Shown: one piece after another, positions 26,811 through 34,324 of the stretch | How the letters are laid out: every line of letters begins with the position of its first letter | Position numbering within the stretch: the first letter of the stretch is position 1 | NCBI RefSeq assembly: GCF_900163965.1 | Contig: NZ_FULE01000047.1 | Location: 50,127 to 114,126 of the forward strand | Length of the DNA: 64,000 nucleotides | From: Vibrio ruber DSM 16370 | GTDB taxonomy: Bacteria > Pseudomonadota > Gammaproteobacteria > Enterobacterales > Vibrionaceae | Reading direction: 5' to 3' | The notes under the pieces: generated by a model | Told to the model about the DNA's origin: nothing | The model's database searches: none | What the model saw: the letters and a program-made list of their open reading frames with translations, nothing else | Translations under genes and position numbers: made by a program

Positions 26811-27380
26811 ATGACTTCCCAAAATAAACTCAAGCAGATCAGTAAATTTTTAAGCTTTGTGTTACGCCACAAACCAGAAGCGATTGACCTAACGCTTGAC
26901 CCACATGGATGGGCTAATATTGATGAGCTGATTGATAAAGCCTCTGCTTCAAATGAAATCGAAGATATTGACAGAAATTTAATTCAAGACGTTGTAGATA
27001 CCAACGATAAAAAACGTTTCATTATTTCTGAAGATGGTCAGCATATTCGAGCTAACCAAGGACATTCGATTCATGTCGATTTACAACTACAATCTTCTGT
27101 TCCGCCAGAATTTTTATATCATGGTACTGCGACCCGATTTTTAGATAGTATTCTCGAAGAAGGATTAAAACCACAGCAACGCCAGCATGTCCATTTATCT
27201 GCAGATAAGGAAACAGCTGTCACTGTTGGCCAGCGATACGGTAAGCCTGTTATTTTAAAAATAAAATCCCAACTCATGTATGAGCAAGGTTTTGAATTCT
27301 ATATTTCTGAGAATGGTGTTTGGTTAACGAGTTATGTGCCTTCGAAGTTTATAATCGACAAATGTCTGACCGAAGTTTGA
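26811..27380 (+). CDS. kptA: RNA 2'-phosphotransferase, Tpt1/KptA family
   Basis: A 189-residue NAD+-dependent enzyme that moves a 2'-phosphate from RNA to NAD+. The N-terminal winged helix carries SKFLSFVLRHKPE with the catalytic Arg-His. The C-terminal ADP-ribosyltransferase-like domain has FLYHGTA and RQHVHLSAD. All four catalytic positions (Arg, His, Arg, Arg type) appear retained. Bacteria lack the tRNA splicing that makes the usual substrate, so its target here may be repaired or damaged RNA. Confidence 0.88.
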   Translation: MTSQNKLKQISKFLSFVLRHKPEAIDLTLDPHGWANIDELIDKASASNEIEDIDRNLIQDVVDTNDKKRFIISEDGQHIRANQGHSIHVDLQLQSSVPPEFLYHGTATRFLDSILEEGLKPQQRQHVHLSADKETAVTVGQRYGKPVILKIKSQLMYEQGFEFYISENGVWLTSYVPSKFIIDKCLTEV

Positions 27381-27682
27381 AGTTTGTCTGTTGTAGACGA
27401 CGGCACCCATGCGTTCGCGAAACTCTATTTCATGTTCCAACGCAAGCAAGCTAGCAGAGCTCTTATCGATACACCTGAAATTTCGTTTCGCATTTATGAT
27501 CCAGTCGTGCACGAAACTGCGCCGGAACCTGAAATCTAAACGGCCAAGAGCCATTTTTTAATTGGGATCAATAGCGCATTTTAGTATCTGAGGTCAGTAC
27601 CTGCGCAAACAAATATAACCAACTAAAATGTAAGGGATTGATTTTCTCAGGAAAGAGACGATTGGGAAAGAGACAATTGGGT
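27381..27682. other. Intergenic region, possible degraded coding remnant
   Basis: An open frame of about 50 codons without a start (ending at 27538, HETAPEPEI) follows kptA. It may be the tail of a lost gene, but I cannot assign it. Nothing else seen. Confidence 0.3.
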
Positions 27683-27787
27683 GGAAGCCCCAGCCACATC
27701 CCGGCACACACGTCATTCGCTGTGGCTGCTACCTTCCGGTCCTGACCAGGTTCACGAATTAGTGTTGCGGGAGGACCAGGGCCTCCA
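27683..27787 (-). ncRNA. ffs: 4.5S signal recognition particle RNA
   Basis: The minus strand holds the hallmark core GGTCAGGACCGGAAGGTAGC plus CCTCCCGCAAC and GTGTGCCGGGATGTGGC. The GGAGGCCC 5' end pairs with the GGGGCTTCC 3' end. Length is about 105 bases (E. coli 114). It binds Ffh to target membrane proteins co-translationally. The neighbours atl, ybaY and tesB match the E. coli arrangement. Ends are accurate to within a few bases. Confidence 0.95.
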
Positions 27788-28062
27788 TAGATAAGGGCTT
27801 TGATGATAAGCATCGAAAGCGGGGTGATTATCAGGGATTGAGATCCGCATTGCAAGTCCCTTTCTGATAAAAGTGGCCTGATGCTAACTGAGTGGATAGG
27901 GATTAAGCAGATTCCCTTGTTTTTGCACTATTAAACCGCTTCCGTTCAACCGTTCACTTACAGTGCAAAGACCTGACAGAACGCTGTTTTGATCATACAC
28001 TGATCAACATCAGTTCAGACTCTCAACCTATTGCATAAATTTTTCTGACGGATTCAATTGAG

Positions 28063-28395
28063 ATGACTCACTCCGATGATAAAAAGCAATTTCTTGCTCA
28101 GGTGTTTACCGTGATTCACCAAATCCCGGCCGGTAAAGTCAGCACCTATGGCGATATTGCCAAAATGGCAGGTTATCCGGGCTATGCACGTCATGTCGGT
28201 AAAGCATTGGGGCAACTCCCGAAAGGCTCGACACTCCCTTGGTTTCGGGTGATTAACAGCAAGGGAGAAATCTCCCTGTCCGGCCCGGACTTTGATCGCC
28301 AGCGAGCCGAATTAGTCGCAGAAGGGATACCCATCAGCAGTCGTGGCAGAATTTCACTCCGCCACTATCGCTGGCAACCCGACTCAGTGGGATGA
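28063..28395 (+). CDS. atl: Alkyltransferase-like protein (DNA base-flipping)
   Basis: A 110-residue MGMT-related protein in which the active-site PCHRV is replaced by PWFRVI. It therefore cannot transfer alkyl groups and instead flags O6-alkylguanine for nucleotide excision repair. Typical sequence: IPAGKVSTYGDIAKMAGYPGYARHVGKAL. It corresponds to E. coli YbaZ and lies next to ffs as there. Its 3' end overlaps the convergent ybaY-like gene by 12 bases. Confidence 0.92.
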   Translation: MTHSDDKKQFLAQVFTVIHQIPAGKVSTYGDIAKMAGYPGYARHVGKALGQLPKGSTLPWFRVINSKGEISLSGPDFDRQRAELVAEGIPISSRGRISLRHYRWQPDSVG

Positions 28396-28821
28396 TGCGC
28401 TTTTCACGGAGGTCATGCGGATTTGACCATCATATACGGAAGGTTCGAGCGCAAGTTCTGTGGCACTCCCTGCCCCCGTATACCGGACATGTCCCCGTTC
28501 AAAAATCTCGGCCTGAATACGATAGCGATGATTTTGTCGGATGTTCGACTGAGCATAAGAGAGTTGAAAGTCAATCGGCAACGTTAAACCATCACCATAA
28601 AATTGATATTTTGCAACCACCTGATTGTGTTGGGTCTGGTCATTGAGCGTCACCACCACAAACACTTTTTTCGGTAATGGATAATCACCGAGCAATGTGC
28701 CGGTTAGGTTATGAATCGGTGACTCTATCGGCTGAGCTTGCGTTTGTGCCAGTCCCCCTCTGCTAAGAAAAACACAGATAAGGGTCAAAAAAAGGCACCA
28801 TTGATTGTTATATTTCATCAT
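28384..28821 (-). CDS. ybaY: YbaY family protein, exported
   Basis: A 145-residue secreted protein with a signal peptide (about 1-25). The body follows the YbaY pattern: LTGTLLGDYPLPKKVFVVVTLNDQT, LPIDFQLSYAQSNIRQNHRYRIQAEI. The lipobox Cys of E. coli YbaY is not evident at the cleavage site, so it may be periplasmic rather than a lipoprotein. Function in the family is unclear; context matches ffs-atl-ybaY-tesB. Confidence 0.82.
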   Translation of the reverse strand: MMKYNNQWCLFLTLICVFLSRGGLAQTQAQPIESPIHNLTGTLLGDYPLPKKVFVVVTLNDQTQHNQVVAKYQFYGDGLTLPIDFQLSYAQSNIRQNHRYRIQAEIFERGHVRYTGAGSATELALEPSVYDGQIRMTSVKSASSH

Positions 28822-28946
28822 TATAAATTTTATATATCTTCCAGTTTGAGCCGATAATTATAGAGATAAATATCAATTGAACAAAACTTGATTTTTGATT
28901 TCTGACAGTGTTCGATGTCGGAGTGTAGATAACATAGTGAGGTAGT

Positions 28947-29837
28947 ATGAGCGAGGCTCTCAATAATTTACTTGAACTTTTACAGTTAGAAAAACTAGAG
29001 GAAGGACTCTACCGGGGAGACAGTGAACACCTTGGCTTACCTCAGGTTTATGGGGGGCAAGTGATCGGTCAGGCACTCTCAGCCGCCCGCTATACCGTCG
29101 ATTCCGAGCGAACGGTTCATTCATTTCATAGCTACTTTCTTCACCCGGGCGATCCGGAAAAACCGATTATTTACGATATAGAAAATCTCAGAGACGGGCG
29201 TAATTTCAGTACCCGACGGGTAAAAGCGATCCAAAATGGTCGGCCGATTTTTTATCTGACCGCGTCATACCACGGTGAAGGCACCGGCTTTGAGCACCAA
29301 AATACCATGCCAGACATCCCCGGTCCGGAAAATTATGCCTCTGAAACTGAGTTAATGAATCAAATTTCCCACCGTCTCTCTGAACCGGTCAAAAAAATGT
29401 TTTGTCGGGAGAAGCCGATTGAAATTCGTCCGGTGCATGTGGTCAATCCGTTCCAACCGGAAAAAATTGCACCCAAGCAGTATCTGTGGATCCGGGCCAA
29501 CGGCAAGTTACCGAACGATCAGTTGATCCATCAATACCTGCTCGGCTATGCCTCTGACTGGGGATTTTTGATCACGGCATTGCATCCCCATGCAGTCACA
29601 CTGATGACCCCGGGATTTCAGGTCGCAACCATTGATCACTCGATGTGGTATCACCGGCCATTCAGTATGGATGAATGGCTGCTGTTTGCGATTGAGAGCC
29701 CGAGTGCCACCTATGGCCGCGGACTGGTACGGGGAGAAATCTACAATCAACAAGGTGATTTGATTGCCAGTGCGGTACAGGAAGGTGTGATGCGTTTTCC
29801 TGATCACGCCGCGCCAAAGCCATCAGATGATGCTTAG
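28947..29837 (+). CDS. tesB: Acyl-CoA thioesterase II
   Basis: A double hot-dog thioesterase of 296 residues (E. coli TesB 286) that hydrolyses medium- and long-chain acyl-CoA. Motifs: VYGGQVIGQALSAA, VHSFHSYFLHPGDP, TRRVKAIQNGRPIF, and in the second half ATIDHSMWYHRPF and RGLVRGEIYNQQGDLIASAVQEG, with the catalytic Asp, Thr/Ser and Gln region. GTGAGGTAGT lies before the ATG. Confidence 0.93.
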   Translation: MSEALNNLLELLQLEKLEEGLYRGDSEHLGLPQVYGGQVIGQALSAARYTVDSERTVHSFHSYFLHPGDPEKPIIYDIENLRDGRNFSTRRVKAIQNGRPIFYLTASYHGEGTGFEHQNTMPDIPGPENYASETELMNQISHRLSEPVKKMFCREKPIEIRPVHVVNPFQPEKIAPKQYLWIRANGKLPNDQLIHQYLLGYASDWGFLITALHPHAVTLMTPGFQVATIDHSMWYHRPFSMDEWLLFAIESPSATYGRGLVRGEIYNQQGDLIASAVQEGVMRFPDHAAPKPSDDA

Positions 29838-29934
29838 TTGCGGCCATAACTTTTGTGATGACTGCAGGCTTTACTTTCCCCCAAGGGGAAGCTTTATGAT
29901 ACCGATGTAGTCATCATCAACACCGGAGGTCAGT

Positions 29935-30048
29935 ATGGGATGTTGTAATACCCCCCCACCGGGCGGGAGTAAAAATATAGGTCTCTTCTTGAAATATATT
30001 GGGGTTTTATTTGCTGTCATTGTTTTCATTACATTGGTATTTGGTTAA
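29935..30048 (+). CDS. Small membrane protein of 37 residues
   Basis: Reads MGCCNTPPPGGSKNIGLFLK and then one hydrophobic helix (YIGVLFAVIVFITLVFG). A strong GGAGG sits seven bases ahead of the ATG. The Cys-Cys and Pro/Gly-rich head plus a single helix look like a genuine small membrane protein. Function unknown. Confidence 0.7.
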   Translation: MGCCNTPPPGGSKNIGLFLKYIGVLFAVIVFITLVFG

Positions 30049-30094
30049 CCGGGCTCACTGATTAACCTTGAGTAAGTTCAGTAAGTCAGCTGAC

Positions 30095-30154
30095 AGCTCT
30101 TAGCTCTTAGCTCTTAGCTCTTATACTTAAGTTCAAGTTCAAGTTCAAGTTCAA
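30095..30154. repeat. Two adjacent short tandem repeats
   Basis: Four perfect copies of AGCTCTT (30095-30122) are followed eight bases later by four copies of GTTCAA (30131-30154). They lie outside genes, between the small membrane protein and a terminator. Confidence 0.85.
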
Positions 30155-30156
30155 GT

Positions 30157-30190
30157 GGCCTGTCGGGACATTTTTCTGTGTCGGCAGGCC
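30157..30190. terminator. Strong hairpin upstream of the lrp-like gene end
   Basis: GGCCTGTCGGGACA..TGTGTCGGCAGGCC, a stem of about 13 pairs with few mismatches and a T-rich loop, between two converging transcription units. Confidence 0.65.
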
Positions 30191-30217
30191 GAGGTGCATA
30201 CTCAGTATTAACAACCG

Positions 30218-30679
30218 TTATGACAATGGCAGCTCCGTGGTATATTTCAGTGATTCCATTGCGAAGGTCGAAGTCACATCACTCAATCCTTCGACACGAT
30301 TGACCAGTTGCTTGTAAAACTCGTCAAAGCAGCGCATATCTTTAACGACGACTTTCATCATATAGTCGTACTCCCCCGCCATTCGGTAGAACTCCATCAC
30401 TTCTGGAAATTCTGAAGCGATTTCAACAAAACGAACGTACCACTCATGAGAATGATTACTGGTTTTGAGCATCACATAAGCGGTGAAGTTTAATCCCAAT
30501 TTTTCCGGATCCAGCAACGCAACTCGTTTGTGGATCACGCCCATTTCTTCGAGCTTCTTTAACCGCTTCCAGCATGGTGTCGTGGTCAGATGAACCGCGT
30601 CAGCCAGCTCATTCAAAGACCACTCCGCATTCTGTTGTAATAATCGCAGTAATTGTTTATCGGTTTTATCCAATTTCAT
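30218..30679 (-). CDS. Lrp/AsnC family regulator, DecR/YbaO-like
   Basis: A 153-residue regulator: N-terminal winged helix (LDKTDKQLLRLLQQNAEWSL) and C-terminal RAM ligand domain (YDYMMKVVVKDMRCFDEFYK). The start at 30679 (MKLDKTDKQ) fits the family. It is divergent from a cysteine desulfhydrase-like gene, the arrangement of ybaO and cdsH in Salmonella, where the regulator responds to cysteine. The same logic probably applies here. Confidence 0.85.
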   Translation of the reverse strand: MKLDKTDKQLLRLLQQNAEWSLNELADAVHLTTTPCWKRLKKLEEMGVIHKRVALLDPEKLGLNFTAYVMLKTSNHSHEWYVRFVEIASEFPEVMEFYRMAGEYDYMMKVVVKDMRCFDEFYKQLVNRVEGLSDVTSTFAMESLKYTTELPLS

Positions 30680-30820
30680 TCCACCACACTCCAATAAAAG
30701 AGAAATATTTTCTACCATTTAGCCAATAAACAGTAAAAAAAGAAACCTTTTTCTCAGTGAATCCGGTTATTTTTATTCTATTCGTTCGTTCACCTTCTCC
30801 GCTTTATAGGAAGTATTCAT

Positions 30821-31939
30821 ATGACCAGTCATCATAGTTGGATTAAGCAGGCAATTCATCAAATCATGGCCGAAGAAGCACATCATCCGGAAACGCCGCT
30901 GATCAAACTAACCGTACCCGGTTTACAGAACATCGATATTTACCTTAAAGATGAAAGTCGCCACCCGACAGGTTCACTGAAACACCGCTTGGCCCGATCA
31001 CTGTTTTTATATGCGTTAACCAATGGTTTGATTGGACCGGACACCCCGATTATCGAGTCTTCTTCCGGCAGCACGGCAATCTCTGAAGCCTATTTTGCTC
31101 AAATGCTGGGCCTGCCTTTTTATGCGGTCATGCCGCGGACGACCGCGCGCAAGAAAATTGAGTTGATCGAACAATATGGCGGCACAGCACACTTTGTTGA
31201 CCGTTCTTGTGATATTTACCCGGCAGCCCGGCAACTGGCTGAAACCCTCAACGGACACTATATTGATCAGTTCACTTATGCAGAACGTGCCTCAGACTGG
31301 CGCGGAACAGATAATGTCGCTCATGCGATTTTTGCCCAGATGGCACAAGAACGTTTTCCGCTGCCACGCTGGCTGGTGATGTCAGCCGGTACCGGTGGCA
31401 CCTCCGCCACGCTGGGGCGGCATATTCATTATCGCCAGTACCCAACCCAATTATGTGTTGCAGATTGTGATAACTCAGTCTTTTACGATGCGTTTCTTCA
31501 CAATAATTCTCAACTGACTTGTCAACAAAGTAGCCGGATTGAGGGGATTGGTCGTCCCAGAGTTGAGCCCAGTTTTATACCGGGTGTGATTGACACCATG
31601 ATCGCCGTCCCTGACGCAGCCAGTATCGCGACCATTTACTGGCTGGAGCAGCAAACCGGGCGTAAAGCCGGCCCCTCAACCGGAACCAACCTCTATGCCA
31701 CACTCCAGCTCGCCCGGCAGATGCAACGCAACGGTGAAACGGGCTCGCTGGTGACATTATGGTGCGATGATGGGGAACGCTATCTGGACTGCTACTACAA
31801 TCCGGCTTGGGTAGAGCAACACATCGGTTCGATCGCGCCTTATCTGGCACAACTGGATTCATTTGAATTGAATGGGAATTTTTTTGAAGAACAGCAATCC
31901 AAGATCACATCTGTGCCTGAATATCAGGTAGAGATTTAA
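30821..31939 (+). CDS. PLP-dependent cysteine desulfhydrase, CdsH-like
   Basis: A 372-residue fold-type II PLP enzyme related to cysteine synthase. The PLP lysine lies in DESRHPTGSLKHRLAR, the substrate loop is ESSSGSTAIS and the phosphate-binding Gly loop is SAGTGGTSATLG. Divergent pairing with an Lrp regulator suggests cysteine-inducible breakdown of L-cysteine to pyruvate, sulfide and ammonia, as with Salmonella CdsH. A synthase function cannot be excluded from sequence alone. Confidence 0.78.
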   Translation: MTSHHSWIKQAIHQIMAEEAHHPETPLIKLTVPGLQNIDIYLKDESRHPTGSLKHRLARSLFLYALTNGLIGPDTPIIESSSGSTAISEAYFAQMLGLPFYAVMPRTTARKKIELIEQYGGTAHFVDRSCDIYPAARQLAETLNGHYIDQFTYAERASDWRGTDNVAHAIFAQMAQERFPLPRWLVMSAGTGGTSATLGRHIHYRQYPTQLCVADCDNSVFYDAFLHNNSQLTCQQSSRIEGIGRPRVEPSFIPGVIDTMIAVPDAASIATIYWLEQQTGRKAGPSTGTNLYATLQLARQMQRNGETGSLVTLWCDDGERYLDCYYNPAWVEQHIGSIAPYLAQLDSFELNGNFFEEQQSKITSVPEYQVEI

Positions 31940-31971
31940 TCTTCGATTCTCATCAATTCAAGGAAATCACG

Positions 31972-32535
31972 ATGCTGACATTAAACCCGCATGAAACCGC
32001 ATTGATTCTGATCGATTTACAACAGGGTATACTCGCTCCGCAGCGCTATCCGTATCCCTCAGATGAAATACTGGCAAGGTGCCAGTCGCTGGCAGCACGT
32101 TTTCGCCGGCATGGTGCAACCGTCGTCGGTGTGAATGTCGGTTGGTCAGCCGATCTGCAGGATTACCCACCCGGCGTAGTTGATGAACCGACACCAGCAC
32201 CGGAAGCAATGGAACAGTGGATGACATTGGCTGATGGTGTGGTTGAAGACGGGGATGTCTTGATCACCAAACGGCAATGGGGTGCATTTACAGGAACAGC
32301 ACTCGACATGCAGTTACGCAGACGCGGAATTCGTCATCTCGTTGTCGTCGGGATTGCCACCAATATGGGCGTGGAATCAACCCTGCGCCATGGCTGGGAA
32401 CTGGGATATAACATGATCACCATCGAAAATGCTTGTAGTTCTTTCTCATCCGAATTTCACCACATGGCCTTTGAGAATATTTTCCCGCGGCTGGCTCGCG
32501 TGCTGCCACATGGTGATGACTTGCATTTTGTTTAG
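31972..32535 (+). CDS. Isochorismatase-family hydrolase, YecD-like
   Basis: A 187-residue Rossmann-like hydrolase. Catalytic Asp (ALILIDLQQG) and Lys (VLITKRQWGAF) are present, but the nucleophilic Cys of amidases is replaced by Gly (GIATNMGVEST), as in isochorismatase-type members and E. coli YecD. It follows the cysteine desulfhydrase-like gene by 32 bases, so it is likely in the same operon. Substrate unknown. Confidence 0.82.
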   Translation: MLTLNPHETALILIDLQQGILAPQRYPYPSDEILARCQSLAARFRRHGATVVGVNVGWSADLQDYPPGVVDEPTPAPEAMEQWMTLADGVVEDGDVLITKRQWGAFTGTALDMQLRRRGIRHLVVVGIATNMGVESTLRHGWELGYNMITIENACSSFSSEFHHMAFENIFPRLARVLPHGDDLHFV

Positions 32536-32610
32536 AGAGCATTTTGTTCAGGGCGCTATCGACGGCATATTGTGAATTCGGTGTCAGGATATCAAATCAA
32601 TAAACAGAAA

Positions 32611-32638
32611 AATGCCTCCGCAAGCGGAGGCATTTTCA
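32611..32638. terminator. Bidirectional terminator
   Basis: A perfect 11-bp stem (AATGCCTCCGC/GCGGAGGCATT) with an AA loop and a T run, between convergent genes. Confidence 0.9.
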
Positions 32639-32656
32639 TATAGTCAGTGAAAATAA

Positions 32657-33523
32657 CTAACCTTGAATCCCGACAATCAGCCAGGGTGCATTCGGTACGG
32701 TTAAATCCCGTTCAAGATGCCAGATATCGTGGATCTCTTCTTCAATCCCTTCAACAGCATCACGATAACGCCCTGAAAATTGCAAGCTCAACTGGGCACG
32801 GTTCGCATCATAGTCAGCACGGACAAACTCAGCATCAACATACATAACATCGGTATGCTGCTCACCGGTCAGTTTCTCCCGCTCGGCTTGCAAATCTTCA
32901 AACAGGCTTGCAGAAACATACTCACGAATCGTATCTAACTCATTATGATTCCATGCGCCTTGCAAGATGCGATAGTGCTCCCGGGCTCCATTGAGAAAGG
33001 CAACCCGGTCAAACTCCGGCGGATAACGGTGCGGCACGTCACTGGCTGCGTTGGTGCCAAAACCGCTTCCCCCGGCAGAAGAATAGTCAGACTCTTCGAA
33101 ATTATGCACGTGAGACTGGCGATGGGCATTCCCGCCAAATGCCGGTTGCTGCTGATTCATACTGCCCTGCTTGGCTGCCAACATGCCGCGCAATAATTTG
33201 AAGATAAAATACGCCACTAACCCGATAATCAGAATATCCATGAACTGGATACCTTCAAAAGCGCCACCAAAGAAGGCTGCCAACAGCCCACCGGCGAGCA
33301 AACCCCCCATCAGCCCGCCCATCAGTCCTTTACGTCCGGCATTTTGGGTCTGACCGGCTTTCGTATCCTGTGTTTTAGTGTTGCTGTACTGTTGCTTCGG
33401 TGCCGGCGCTGTTTTGAAACTATTGCCCAAAGAGCGACCACCGCCAAATTTTTTCGCATCAGCAACCGGCATCACCGCTACTGAAACAATGAGTAGAGTC
33501 ATTAACGATAAAAAGCGTTTCAT
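32657..33523 (-). CDS. Tim44-like domain membrane protein
   Basis: A 288-residue protein. A signal peptide (1-23) precedes a Gly/Lys/Gln-rich low-complexity region with KKFGGGRSLGNSF. Gly-rich membrane segments (about 68-112; MGGLMGGLLAGGLLAAFFGG, MDILIIGLVAYFIFKLL) follow, then a C-terminal Tim44 domain (about 155-288; FLNGAREHYRILQGAWNHNE). Role in bacteria unclear; probably membrane associated. Confidence 0.85.
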   Translation of the reverse strand: MKRFLSLMTLLIVSVAVMPVADAKKFGGGRSLGNSFKTAPAPKQQYSNTKTQDTKAGQTQNAGRKGLMGGLMGGLLAGGLLAAFFGGAFEGIQFMDILIIGLVAYFIFKLLRGMLAAKQGSMNQQQPAFGGNAHRQSHVHNFEESDYSSAGGSGFGTNAASDVPHRYPPEFDRVAFLNGAREHYRILQGAWNHNELDTIREYVSASLFEDLQAEREKLTGEQHTDVMYVDAEFVRADYDANRAQLSLQFSGRYRDAVEGIEEEIHDIWHLERDLTVPNAPWLIVGIQG

Positions 33524-33681
33524 GTCTATCCTTCGTCTTGTTAAAAGGGATCAGAAGTATCATAGACACTCCTACTGACCAAAGAAACACTTTACATGTA
33601 TCAGAATATTGCAGGCTTTGATTGACGCTCAGACAAGGGGACAATAATATATTGAACGTTGTTCATTAACGATTACAGACC

Positions 33682-34272
33682 ATGGCCAGAAGAAACGACC
33701 ACACGCGAGAAGAACTCATTCAGCTGACATTGGAACATGTCAAAAAATTCCTTACCAGTCACTCCTATCATGAACTGAGCTTACGTAAGGTCGCAGCCAT
33801 GATTGGTTATGTCCCCAGCACATTAGTCAATGTATTTGGCAGCTACAACCTGCTGTTATTACATGCGGTCGCACAAACACTCGATGAACTGATTGAGGAG
33901 GCGCGACAAGCCGTCAGTCACAGTCGCGATCAGCGGGACGCTTTATTTCAGTTAGCCTACTGTTATCATGATTTTGCCCAGCGCCACACCTTCCGCTGGC
34001 AGCTCATTTTTGAACACAATATGAATGGTGAAGATCTGCCCGAATGGCAGACACAGCGCATCGATCACATGACAGATATTCTGGAAACGCTGCTCAAACA
34101 GTTAGCACCACAACGTTCGGCAGAAGAAATCACCACCACCAGCCGGGTTTTGTGGGCCGGTGTTCACGGTATCACTTTACTGAGTGTTGATGATAAATTC
34201 TTTGCATCATCCCCGATTGACGGTAATGAACTGATTCATAATTTACTGACCCATTATCTGCAAGCTTGGTAA
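33682..34272 (+). CDS. TetR family transcriptional regulator
   Basis: A 196-residue regulator with an N-terminal helix-turn-helix (LSLRKVAAMIGYVPSTLVNVFGSYNLLLL) and a TetR_C-like ligand domain (FQLAYCYHDFAQRHTFRWQLIFEH). It is 52 bases upstream of the LplT-PlsC fusion gene, so control of membrane-lipid remodelling is plausible (inference). Confidence 0.85.
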   Translation: MARRNDHTREELIQLTLEHVKKFLTSHSYHELSLRKVAAMIGYVPSTLVNVFGSYNLLLLHAVAQTLDELIEEARQAVSHSRDQRDALFQLAYCYHDFAQRHTFRWQLIFEHNMNGEDLPEWQTQRIDHMTDILETLLKQLAPQRSAEEITTTSRVLWAGVHGITLLSVDDKFFASSPIDGNELIHNLLTHYLQAW

Positions 34273-34324
34273 TCAAACTTGCTCAAACCGCTTTGTGATC
34301 ACTCTGGGTAAAAAGGATGTTCCC

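Noticed and set aside
27324..27554. Minus-strand 76-codon frame after kptA
   Set aside because: It overlaps the end of kptA and has no ribosome site or family resemblance.
28384..28646. Plus-strand frame opposite ybaY
   Set aside because: It is the antisense shadow of the ybaY-like gene and has no recognisable features.
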